Positions 7,750 to 13,603 of a stretch of DNA of 41,045 bases are shown here, piece by piece (the first letter of the stretch is position 1; every line of letters starts with the position of its first letter). The notes under the pieces are model-generated. The model was given only the letters and a program-made list of their open reading frames with translations. It did not search any database and had not been told where the DNA came from. This DNA is from a virus. The position numbers and the translations under genes are program-made. The stretch is from IMG/VR virus record IMGVR_UViG_3300035198_000017, positions 1 through 41,045 of that record; one strand, given 5' to 3'.

Positions 7750-7753
7750 AAAA

Positions 7754-7780
7754 AATAAAGTTTAAATACTGGTTTAACTA
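7754..7780 (+). promoter_or_regulatory. Promoter AATAAAGTTTAAATA plus GGTTTAAC motif
   Basis: The promoter motif is 7754-7768 (TATA 7761-7768). Immediately after it, GGTTTAAC at 7771-7778 repeats the motif found several times in the 35.4-kb non-coding region. Expected start site is about 7790, so the mRNA for 7801 would have almost no leader. Confidence 0.6.
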
Positions 7781-7800
7781 TCTATGTAAAGTGATTTAAT

Positions 7801-8103
7801 ATGATTACAGCAAAGAAAATAAAACAGAAAACTAAAGATTGGAAACTTTATTTGTGGGGTCCACTATTCTTATTATACTATTGGTTTTTATGGCAATTAG
7901 ATTTATGTGGAGCATATTACGTATGGAAATATGGTAATAATGATTATATAGATGGATGGATATTTGAATATGTTTTAGGACATGAATTTTTTAGAGTTAC
8001 AAGTTTCTATAATGCTTGTATGATAGTATTGTTACTGTTTCCAATAATGACATTTATATTGTTTAATAGTATGTATAAAGTAGTGAGGGTACAGAAAAAA
8101 TGA
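7801..8103 (+). CDS. Membrane protein, two or three helices
   Basis: 100 residues. A basic N-terminus leads into a hydrophobic stretch (about residues 17-38, Trp/Tyr/Leu-rich); a second helix spans about 72-92, with a short polar loop between them containing a D-Y-I-D-G-W segment. GTGATT lies just upstream. It opens a cluster of membrane proteins around a papain-like protease and overlaps the next gene by 4 bases. Role unknown; egress or envelope disruption is possible from context. Confidence 0.65.
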   Translation: MITAKKIKQKTKDWKLYLWGPLFLLYYWFLWQLDLCGAYYVWKYGNNDYIDGWIFEYVLGHEFFRVTSFYNACMIVLLLFPIMTFILFNSMYKVVRVQKK

Positions 8104-8405
8104 ACATACATGAAATCTTAGATAAACACTTTACTTTCTTAAGACAATTCAATAATGTTTTAAATATTAATGTAGGAGAAGAAATAACTAAAGGTAAAAG
8201 GACAGGTAGACAAGCAATAATAGTTTATGTTAAAAAGAAGTTACCATTAGAAAAACTAAAAACTAATGAGATATTACCTGATTATGTAGATGATGTACCA
8301 ATAGATGTTATAGAATGGACAGCTGATTATGAATTGGGAAATACTACGCCTTCTTATTATAATCCTAAAATACAAAAGAAAATAGCTAGTGGTGTAAAGA
8401 AATGA
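8100..8405 (+). CDS. Protease-associated N-terminal domain protein
   Basis: 101 residues. It contains V-G-E-E-I-T-K-G-K-R-T-G followed by I-I-V-Y-V-K-K-K-L-P, then I-L-P-D-Y-V-D-D-V-P-I-D-V-I-E. This resembles a domain I know from the N-termini of bacterial trypsin-like proteases (G-x-x-T-G-x-x-x-I-x-V-F-V-x-x-K, then V-P-T-D-V). Here it is a separate gene that overlaps the papain-like protease by 4 bases. It may act as a pro-domain, chaperone or inhibitor of that protease. Confidence 0.65.
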   Translation: MNIHEILDKHFTFLRQFNNVLNINVGEEITKGKRTGRQAIIVYVKKKLPLEKLKTNEILPDYVDDVPIDVIEWTADYELGNTTPSYYNPKIQKKIASGVKK

Positions 8406-9142
8406 GTAGTGATTTAAGAGACACTTGTACTCCAGTTAGAAATCAGTTACAATGTGGTAGCTGTACTGCTTTTGGAACTATTGCAGCATGGGAACAAAAT
8501 ATGGTAGTAGAATTTAATCAAATATGGGATTTAAGTGAAAGACACTTGTTTAGTTGTAGTGGAGGAACATGTGAAACTGGAAATACTATGGATAGAGTGT
8601 TTAATACAGCTAAAGATTATGGTGTAGCATTAGAAGATTGTTGTCCTTATGATGGAGTAGACCATTTATGTAGTGACGTATGTAAAGACTGGTATGTTAA
8701 TGGAAAAAAACTTAAACAATGGAGAACAATAAAGAATATAGAAGAAATGAAAACTTTGTTAAAGAGTAAATGTTTAGTTACTACTATGACTGTATACCAA
8801 TCATTTATTAACTATAAAGGAGGAGTATATCATAAATTAAATAATGATTCATTATTAGGATACCATGCAATATGTGTATGCGGATATAATGATACTTTAC
8901 AAGCATGGTTATTAAAGAACAGTTGGGGAACAAACTGGGGACTAAATGGTTATGCATATATAAAATATGGAGAATGTAATATAGATGATGAAATGTATGA
9001 ATTAATACCAGATACAGAACCACCTAATCCTATACCTGTACCTAGTCCATGTAAAGTGGGAAACTTTATAACTAAACTGTTAAATGTATGGTGTTACTTA
9101 TTTAAAAGGAAAGGTAGATTCTATTATATGAATAAGAGGTGA
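8402..9142 (+). CDS. Papain-like (C1A) cysteine protease
   Basis: 246 residues. The papain triad is complete: oxyanion Gln15, nucleophile Cys21 (Q-C-G-S-C-T-A-F), His155 (G-Y-H-A-I-C-V), Asn173 (L-K-N-S-W-G-T-N-W-G). The core starts at residue 1 with no signal peptide or pro-segment, which the upstream gene might supply. After the catalytic domain come a Pro-rich linker (residues 203-215) and a hydrophobic, basic tail that could dock at a membrane. Many extra cysteines suggest disulfides. A proteinaceous host cell wall or S-layer is a plausible substrate; so are virion proteins. ATGA overlap fixes the start. Confidence 0.92.
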   Translation: MSSDLRDTCTPVRNQLQCGSCTAFGTIAAWEQNMVVEFNQIWDLSERHLFSCSGGTCETGNTMDRVFNTAKDYGVALEDCCPYDGVDHLCSDVCKDWYVNGKKLKQWRTIKNIEEMKTLLKSKCLVTTMTVYQSFINYKGGVYHKLNNDSLLGYHAICVCGYNDTLQAWLLKNSWGTNWGLNGYAYIKYGECNIDDEMYELIPDTEPPNPIPVPSPCKVGNFITKLLNVWCYLFKRKGRFYYMNKR

Positions 9143-9146
9143 TGTT

Positions 9147-9356
9147 ATGGGAGAAAAAATAGAAGTGAAAGAAACAGATAAACCATTTATACTTGCTTTA
9201 ATAAGTTCAGGGATAACAATATTAAATATAGTGTTTATAGCTGTGGGAGCATTAACAAACAATAAACAAATGATAGATACATGTGTAGAAACGTTAAAGT
9301 TTACTTTTCCATTAACAACAATGGCATGGACATTTTATTTTGGAAAGAAACAGTAA
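9147..9356 (+). CDS. Two-helix membrane protein, holin-like in form
   Basis: 69 residues: a charged N-terminus, helix about 13-36, short loop with N-N-K, and a second hydrophobic segment about 50-64 ending in G-K-K-Q. Size, topology and position after a protease resemble holins, but no family match is claimed. Ribosome site GAGGTGAT lies a few bases before the ATG. Confidence 0.6.
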   Translation: MGEKIEVKETDKPFILALISSGITILNIVFIAVGALTNNKQMIDTCVETLKFTFPLTTMAWTFYFGKKQ

Positions 9357-9359
9357 AGA

Positions 9360-9494
9360 ATGAATAAAGGAAGAATATATATGGAGTGTTTAGCTAAAAA
9401 TTGTATAAGTAGACAAACAGAGTGTAGTAAAGTGTGTCAATGGTGGACTTACGAATTAACAGTTATGAAGGCTAGAGGTGTAGTGAAACAATGA
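9360..9494 (+). CDS. Cys-containing microprotein
   Basis: 44 residues with four cysteines (residues 10, 15, 22, 26) in C-x4-C-x6-C-x3-C, followed by W-W. It ends with an ATGA overlap into the next gene. The ribosome site is weak. Function unknown. Confidence 0.55.
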   Translation: MNKGRIYMECLAKNCISRQTECSKVCQWWTYELTVMKARGVVKQ

Positions 9495-9586
9495 CTACAG
9501 AACAAATGTTAATACTAGTCTTAATGTTGTTATCTATATTAGGTTATGCTATAATGCTTTATTATAATGAAGTGAATAAGAAATGA
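9491..9586 (+). CDS. Single-helix membrane microprotein
   Basis: 31 residues, nearly all one hydrophobic helix (residues 6-25) with a short charged end. Overlaps of 4 bases on both sides (ATGA) support translation. It could be a membrane-lesion or spanin-like helper in the protease cassette; this is inference from position only. Confidence 0.6.
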   Translation: MTTEQMLILVLMLLSILGYAIMLYYNEVNKK

Positions 9587-9828
9587 AGGAATTATTGTAT
9601 TGTGTATCATGTGGTAAACCTATATGGAGACATAAATTAAAGACAGGTGAAGTGGATACTTTAGGTAGAAATTTATGTCAAATATGTAAGAATAAAGCTA
9701 GAATGGAGTTACAGAGGAATAGAAATAAAATTTATAAAGTAGATGAAAGTATATTTCAAGTAAATGTAAAGAAAGAATTAGATAGGTTAGCTAAAAGACA
9801 AAAACTTAAAGAGGATAAAAAGAAATGA
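9583..9828 (+). CDS. Zinc-ribbon protein with basic helix
   Basis: 81 residues. C-V-S-C-G-K at the N-terminus and C-Q-I-C-K-N near 33 form a ribbon; the rest is a Lys/Arg-rich helix. Likely nucleic-acid binding. Starts by ATGA overlap and ends by ATGA overlap. Confidence 0.65.
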   Translation: MKELLYCVSCGKPIWRHKLKTGEVDTLGRNLCQICKNKARMELQRNRNKIYKVDESIFQVNVKKELDRLAKRQKLKEDKKK

Positions 9829-10028
9829 ATATAAAGAAAGTTTTAGGACAAGTGTTTTTTCTAATAGGTTATGGTATAACGTTACATGCTATAGCTGACG
9901 AGTTATATAAGAAAGGAGGATATGCTGAAATATTAAAACCACAAGGTGAATGGATTGGACTTACACTAGTTATGTTAGGTTTTATATTGTTAATGTGGAA
10001 TTACTGGTTAAGGGATAATAATGATTGA
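9825..10028 (+). CDS. Two-helix membrane protein
   Basis: 67 residues with hydrophobic helices at about 7-24 and 43-62 and a short Lys/Glu loop between. It ends in acidic residues. Coupled to its neighbours by overlaps. Another holin-like candidate in form; no family assigned. Confidence 0.6.
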   Translation: MNIKKVLGQVFFLIGYGITLHAIADELYKKGGYAEILKPQGEWIGLTLVMLGFILLMWNYWLRDNND

Positions 10029-10290
10029 TTTAAACATTAAATATGTTGAACCTAAAATTAAAATAGTTAAAGGTAAAGGTAGACCTATTTGGTGTAGAAT
10101 ATGTTATAGAATGTTACTATCACAGCAACAATACGTGTTTTTTAGAAGCACCAATAGGGATTTACTGGATATGCTTGATATTCCATTTAAGAGACCACAC
10201 GTAACGATTTGCATAGAATGTTGGGGCGTATACAAGAGCAAAATTGAGCAAATACTCGGCAGAGGTTATGAATTATTACAAATAAAATAA
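10021..10290 (+). CDS. Zinc-binding hypothetical protein
   Basis: 89 residues. C-R-I-C near residue 26 and C-I-E-C-W-G near 64 suggest a split zinc site around a polar middle. Overlaps the upstream gene by 8 bases. The gene ends just before a TATA-type promoter (10286). Function unknown. Confidence 0.65.
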   Translation: MIDLNIKYVEPKIKIVKGKGRPIWCRICYRMLLSQQQYVFFRSTNRDLLDMLDIPFKRPHVTICIECWGVYKSKIEQILGRGYELLQIK

Positions 10291-10300
10291 ACTTTATATA
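10286..10300 (+). promoter_or_regulatory. Promoter AATAAACTTTATATA
   Basis: The TATA box at 10293-10300 lies 36 bases before the first unit of array 3 (10329). Expected start site is about 10320, so the 10422 mRNA would have a leader of about 100 bases made mostly of pentamers. Confidence 0.65.
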
Positions 10301-10320
10301 TTTGATTGTTATTAGTAATT

Positions 10321-10416
10321 ATGAAATTGGGATGGAGCGGGCAGGAGTGGACAGGAGCGAATGGGAATGGATTGGATTGGAAAGGAATGGATTGGACAGG
10401 AAAGGAATGGAGGTGA
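10321..10416 (+). CDS. Possible Trp/Gly-rich leader ORF within array 3
   Basis: ATG 10321 opens 31 codons through the pentamer array, with five Trp codons, and stops at the TGA that is part of the ribosome site GGAGGTGA of the next gene. That would allow coupling of leader and gene. Caution: a (GGANN)n array has almost no stops in any frame, and no ribosome site precedes this ATG. Confidence 0.25.
   Translation: MKLGWSGQEWTGANGNGLDWKGMDWTGKEWR
10329..10413 (+). repeat. GGANN pentamer array 3 (17 units)
   Basis: Seventeen uninterrupted 5-base units from GGGAT to GGAGG; only the second and third positions of two units (GGGCA, GAATG) and the first unit depart from GGA. The last unit, GGAGG, is itself the ribosome site (GGAGGTGA) of the gene starting at TTG 10422. 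It is the longest and cleanest of six arrays. Confidence 0.95.
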
Positions 10417-10421
10417 AATAA

Positions 10422-10940
10422 TTGAATAATAAAGATTATAAGAAGTGGACTGTTACGATACGAGGAACTAAACCGTTAATATTTAATAATCCAGCAAGTA
10501 TGAACGTGCCTAAAGGCGGTAAAGAAGTGCCAGTAGAAGCTATGTTATATTTAAATAAAAAGGGACAATTGATACAACCAGCATTACATATTATACAAAT
10601 GATTAAAGATAGTGCTTATAAAATACATAGAAAAAACGGTATGTTAGTTAACGCATATTTAGAAATAGAACCAGAAGAAATAGTGCATAAGAACCAAAAC
10701 TGGGAAATATTTGAAAGTCAAGTGGTTATAGATAAAAGCAGAATTACAAAGAAAAGACCCATGTTGAAGGAATGGGAATTAACGTTTACTGTGATTTCAT
10801 TAAATCCTAAAGAATTAACTGGTGAAATAATACGTGAAGCATTAGATTATGCTGGAACGTTTAATGGTTTAGGAGATTGGAGTCCACGTAAAGGTGGAAG
10901 GTACGGTAGGTTTGAAGTTGTACAGTTTGAAGAACAATAA
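10422..10940 (+). CDS. RAMP/Cas7-like fold candidate
   Basis: 172 residues from a TTG with a strong GGAGGTGA site. It opens with a strand W-T-V-T-I-R-G-T-K-P-L-I-F and ends L-G-D-W-S-P-R-K-G-G followed by Y-G-R-F-E-V. The pairing of a T-x-x-x-P-L-I start with a Gly-rich end that reads G-x-G-x-x-R-x-x-x-x-x-G-R-F resembles a widespread viral family I recall only loosely and RAMP-type RNA-binding folds. It lies upstream of the exonuclease and recombinase genes, so nucleic-acid binding is plausible. No CRISPR system is nearby. Confidence 0.6.
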   Translation: MNNKDYKKWTVTIRGTKPLIFNNPASMNVPKGGKEVPVEAMLYLNKKGQLIQPALHIIQMIKDSAYKIHRKNGMLVNAYLEIEPEEIVHKNQNWEIFESQVVIDKSRITKKRPMLKEWELTFTVISLNPKELTGEIIREALDYAGTFNGLGDWSPRKGGRYGRFEVVQFEEQ

Positions 10941-10959
10941 AATTCCATTTTTTATTATA

Positions 10960-11025
10960 ATGAAAGAATGGACTGGACTGGATAGGATAAGAATGGAAAG
11001 GAACGGATTGGTTTTATTTAGGTGA
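10960..11025 (+). CDS. Possible leader ORF within array 4
   Basis: ATG 10960 opens 21 codons (M-K-E-W-T-G-L-D) across the pentamer array and stops at a TGA inside the AGGTGAT ribosome site of the exonuclease gene, as the leader ORF at 10321 does. It lacks an own ribosome site. The same caution applies: pentamer arrays are open by construction. Confidence 0.25.
   Translation: MKEWTGLDRIRMERNGLVLFR
10965..11009 (+). repeat. GGANN pentamer array 4 (9 units)
   Basis: Units AGAAT, GGACT, GGACT, GGATA, GGATA, AGAAT, GGAAA, GGAAC, GGATT in perfect phase. A T6 tract (10948-10953) and TTATTATA precede it, acting as a terminator or weak TATA box. It lies in the leader of the exonuclease gene. Confidence 0.9.
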
Positions 11026-11029
11026 TTAG

Positions 11030-11719
11030 ATGAAGTGGACTAAACAAGAAGATGATGTAATTCGTAAATTATACCCTATTATGGGAACTAAAGTAAAGTT
11101 ACATCTAGAGAATAGAACTATAGATAGTATTGAACATAGAGCAAGACGTTTAGGAGTAAAGTTTATTCCAACAGGGGAAGGACCAGCAGGATTTTTAGAT
11201 ATTGAAAGTAGTGGGTTACAAGGAGACTTTAATTATATGTATAGTTGGGCTATAAAAACAGCTAATAAAAATGAAGTGTGTCATTCTATAATTAGTAGTG
11301 ATGAAATGAGGAATGGAGTGTTAGATAAACGAGTAGTGCAAGAGTTAGTTAATGCTTTACAGAATTATAAGAGAATATACACTTATTATGGAACAAGATT
11401 TGATATACCTTTTGCTAGAGCAAGAGCATTATATCATAAAATAGAATTTATACCTTACGGAGTTATTGAACATAGAGATTTATACTATTTAGCTAGAAGA
11501 GTGTTAAGGATACATAGAAATAGATTAGAAAGTGTAGCTGATTTATTAGGTATTAAAGGTAAAACACATCTTAATCCTAGAATTTGGGTAATGGCTAATT
11601 GCGGAAATGAACAAGCATTACAATATATATTGAAACATAATATTAAAGATGTTGAAGTGCTTGAACAAGTGTATAAAAAATTACAACCTTACGAAGCAAA
11701 AACAAGACGTTATATTTAA
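11030..11719 (+). CDS. DnaQ-like 3'-5' exonuclease with N-terminal Myb/SANT-type HTH
   Basis: 229 residues. Residues 3-43 (W-T-K-Q-E-D-D ... R-A-R-R-L-G) are a SANT/Myb-like DNA-binding helix bundle as in phage HTH proteins. Exo I F-L-D-I-E-S (Asp57, Glu59), Exo II Y-G-T-R-F-D-I-P-F (Asp125) and Exo III H-N-I-K-D-V (Asp207) give the DEDD metal site of RNase-H-like exonucleases. No polymerase domain. It likely trims single-stranded or recombination ends, together with RadA and the ERCC4 nuclease downstream. AGGTGAT lies before the ATG. Confidence 0.85.
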   Translation: MKWTKQEDDVIRKLYPIMGTKVKLHLENRTIDSIEHRARRLGVKFIPTGEGPAGFLDIESSGLQGDFNYMYSWAIKTANKNEVCHSIISSDEMRNGVLDKRVVQELVNALQNYKRIYTYYGTRFDIPFARARALYHKIEFIPYGVIEHRDLYYLARRVLRIHRNRLESVADLLGIKGKTHLNPRIWVMANCGNEQALQYILKHNIKDVEVLEQVYKKLQPYEAKTRRYI

Positions 11720-11720
11720 G

Positions 11721-11785
11721 GGAGTGGAAAGGATGGGAGTGGAGTGGACTGTAACGGATTGGACAGGAGTGGAATGGAATGGTAA
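11721..11785 (+). repeat. GGANN pentamer array 5 (13 units)
   Basis: Thirteen phased units from GGAGT to GGTAA with one weak unit (GTAAC), starting 2 bases after the exonuclease stop. TTATATTTA at 11710-11718 could be a TATA box. The ATG of the next gene (11779) lies inside the last GGAAT unit, so the array supplies the ribosome site. Confidence 0.92.
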
Positions 11786-11982
11786 ATAATAAAGAAAAAC
11801 CTAAAAAGATACGTGTGAAAGGATGGGTAGAAGATAATGAACCAATATCTAATATTCCTACAGTATGTCCTAAATGTGGAAGTAAACTTAAAATTGTTAA
11901 TGCTTTACAGACATCTGCAGGAATAATATTTGTGTTTTGTCCTAACAGCAAGTGTCGGTATGCAATCGAATATGAGGAATAA
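11779..11982 (+). CDS. Zinc-ribbon protein
   Basis: 67 residues. A basic N-terminus precedes C-P-K-C-G-S-K-L near residue 35 and C-P-N-S-K-C near 55. It is a standard two-knuckle ribbon. The start falls in array 5, with GGAGT/GGAAT units as the only ribosome site. Function unknown. Confidence 0.65.
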   Translation: MVNNKEKPKKIRVKGWVEDNEPISNIPTVCPKCGSKLKIVNALQTSAGIIFVFCPNSKCRYAIEYEE

Positions 11983-11989
11983 AATGGAA

Positions 11990-12004
11990 AATAAAGTTTA
12001 TATT
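11990..12004 (+). promoter_or_regulatory. Promoter AATAAAGTTTATATT
   Basis: A copy of the repeated promoter motif just after the stop at 11982. TATA starts at 11997, and the phased array starts at 12031, 34 bases downstream, as at the other array promoters. Confidence 0.65.
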
Positions 12005-12030
12005 TTAGTAATGATTATTAAATGGATAAA

Positions 12031-12075
12031 GGATGGGAAGGGATAGGAGCGTAGAGGAGAGGATTGGAGAGGATT
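12031..12075 (+). repeat. GGANN pentamer array 6 (9 units)
   Basis: Units GGATG, GGAAG, GGATA, GGAGC, GTAGA, GGAGA, GGATT, GGAGA, GGATT in perfect phase; a further GGATA at 12024 is out of phase by two. It lies in the leader of the 12102 gene, which also has a separate ribosome site (GAGGAATAATC). Confidence 0.9.
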
Positions 12076-12101
12076 AATCTAAAAGAATTTGAGGAATAAT
12101 C

Positions 12102-12296
12102 ATGAGTAGTTTGAAAGAAAAAGCAAAAACTTTAAAGAGATTGCCCTGTTTCGGAGACGCTAATATGAGTGATGCTTGTCCACAATGTCCAGACTATGAG
12201 GAATGCATTGAAGAAACTTTAAAGCGACCAGCAAAACCTGCGTTTGGAAAACGAGTAGAAAGGATTTTAATGAAAATGATGGAGGAATCAAAATGA
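12102..12296 (+). CDS. Cys-motif small protein
   Basis: 64 residues with C16 and a C-P-Q-C-P-D-Y-E-E-C cluster near residues 26-35, flanked by basic helices. Metal binding is likely. Overlaps the next gene (ATGA). Base composition from here to about 12680 looks slightly richer in G+C than the neighbours. Confidence 0.6.
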   Translation: MSSLKEKAKTLKRLPCFGDANMSDACPQCPDYEECIEETLKRPAKPAFGKRVERILMKMMEESK

Positions 12297-12580
12297 GTAA
12301 TTTGAGGAAAAGAGCTTTTAAGACATGCATAAAATGGGATTCAATTGGAAAAACTTGTTTAGAAGAACGATATGCTGTGTGGCTTGAGGATGCACAAAAA
12401 GAACTTTTGGAGTTGAAACAGAAACTACAACAATTACGAGATTTTTGGGTTACCCACATAGAACCTGTTGACGATGAACAACCGCATCCCTATTTCTTTA
12501 CTCTACGTTCTTTTACAAAGGAAGAGAAGTTGAAAGTTGAAAAGTTGTTGAAAGAGGCTAAGCAAAATGAAGTGCCCTGA
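12293..12580 (+). CDS. Coiled-coil hypothetical protein
   Basis: 95 residues. A central heptad-like stretch (E-L-L-E-L-K-Q-K-L-Q-Q-L) suggests a short coiled coil, followed by a polar segment with an H-P-Y-F-F-T-L turn and a Lys-rich helix. ATGA start overlap; no family recognised. Confidence 0.6.
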   Translation: MSNLRKRAFKTCIKWDSIGKTCLEERYAVWLEDAQKELLELKQKLQQLRDFWVTHIEPVDDEQPHPYFFTLRSFTKEEKLKVEKLLKEAKQNEVP

Positions 12581-12677
12581 TTGTGGTCAAAAAATGCGAA
12601 ACCCGGAGGAAACAGAAGAAGGTGACTATTGGTGTCCAGAATGTGGTTATCTATTCGAAGACGAGGAAGATTGCTAA
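12567..12677 (+). CDS. Zinc-ribbon microprotein
   Basis: 36 residues: C-P-D-C-G at residue 3 and C-P-E-C-G-Y near 23, a complete minimal zinc ribbon with an acidic tail. It overlaps the upstream gene by 14 bases. Confidence 0.65.
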   Translation: MKCPDCGQKMRNPEETEEGDYWCPECGYLFEDEEDC

Positions 12678-12696
12678 AAAGAGGTGAATGATAGTA

Positions 12697-13269
12697 ATGG
12701 AACGTAAAGATTTCAAGAAGTGGGTTACAGATATTGTTTATGAAAGACAGAATGGTTTATGTAGTAAGTGTGGTAGAAGTTTAGAACTGGGATTTCATAA
12801 ACATCATAAAGATGGTGATGCTAGTAATAATAGTGTAGAAAATTTAGAGTTGTTATGTCCAGAATGTCATGGAGGAGAACAGTATAAAACTTTACAGCAA
12901 CAGCGTGTTAAACACTTGCAGCAAATAGAAGATATTATTGGTTTAGCTAGTAGTGGAGAGGTTAGTGGTGCCGTAGTTGAAAAGATTACTGAACTTATTA
13001 AGTTGGGACTTAGTTTAGAGAATAAAGTGTATAGTGATGTAGAATTACCTCCAGTAAATATAAGATTACAAAGTAATATTGCTATACAACAAATGTTACT
13101 TAAAGAATACCAGAGAGGATTTGAAGATGGACTTAAAACAGCATATAATATATTGATTACAAGTATGGTTAGTAATGTTAAAGGTTTAGAGGACCAATTT
13201 AAAAATGATGACATGTTAAAGTTGGCTAAGTTATTGAAAGATTATAGAGAAGGAGGAATTAATAAATGA
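12697..13269 (+). CDS. HNH endonuclease domain protein with helical tail
   Basis: 190 residues. The HNH core spans 8-60: C-S-K-C-G (Cys22, Cys25), F-H-K-H-H-K-D-G (His36-37), an S-V-E-N-L segment and C-P-E-C-H (Cys54, Cys57, His58). The 130-residue tail is helical and may bind DNA or partners. It could be a packaging-associated, homing-type or repair nuclease. ATG 12697 is preferred because GAGGTGA ends about 10 bases upstream; ATG 12688 is too close to that site. Confidence 0.8.
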   Translation: MERKDFKKWVTDIVYERQNGLCSKCGRSLELGFHKHHKDGDASNNSVENLELLCPECHGGEQYKTLQQQRVKHLQQIEDIIGLASSGEVSGAVVEKITELIKLGLSLENKVYSDVELPPVNIRLQSNIAIQQMLLKEYQRGFEDGLKTAYNILITSMVSNVKGLEDQFKNDDMLKLAKLLKDYREGGINK

Positions 13270-13415
13270 AAGTTAAAATAAGAATAGAAGAAGTGTATGA
13301 TAGTATAGATTTAGAAAACTTAATAAAATATATACGTAAACTACGTGAACAATTTTATAGTGAAACTACGTTAGATTTTGAATTAGAAGTTAATGTGAAA
13401 GGTGTACAAGTATGA
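13266..13415 (+). CDS. Small hypothetical protein
   Basis: 49 residues, charged alpha/beta pattern without cysteines. Joined to both neighbours by 4-base overlaps, which is the main support. Function unknown. Confidence 0.55.
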   Translation: MKVKIRIEEVYDSIDLENLIKYIRKLREQFYSETTLDFELEVNVKGVQV

Positions 13416-13600
13416 GTGATAAAAAGAAATGTAAGCATTTTGAAGAATGTACCCAATTAGTTTATTATGGAGAATACACACATAGATGTGTTAATGGTTA
13501 CCCTTTTATACAAGAACAATGTTGGGAAAACTGGAGAATATGGGAAAGGTCTAATGTAAAAACGATTCCTAAAGAATGGAAAGAAAAAGAAAAGGATTAA
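13412..13600 (+). CDS. Cys-rich hypothetical protein
   Basis: 62 residues with Cys7, Cys13, Cys26 and Cys37 and many aromatic residues (W-E-N-W-R-I-W). A metal site of C-x5-C-x12-C-x10-C type is likely. It directly precedes radA. Confidence 0.6.
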   Translation: MSDKKKCKHFEECTQLVYYGEYTHRCVNGYPFIQEQCWENWRIWERSNVKTIPKEWKEKEKD

Positions 13601-13603
13601 TAA

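Noticed and set aside
10422-10940. CRISPR Cas7 subunit
   Set aside because: Only a loose fold-level resemblance, with no other cas gene. Kept as RAMP-like candidate.
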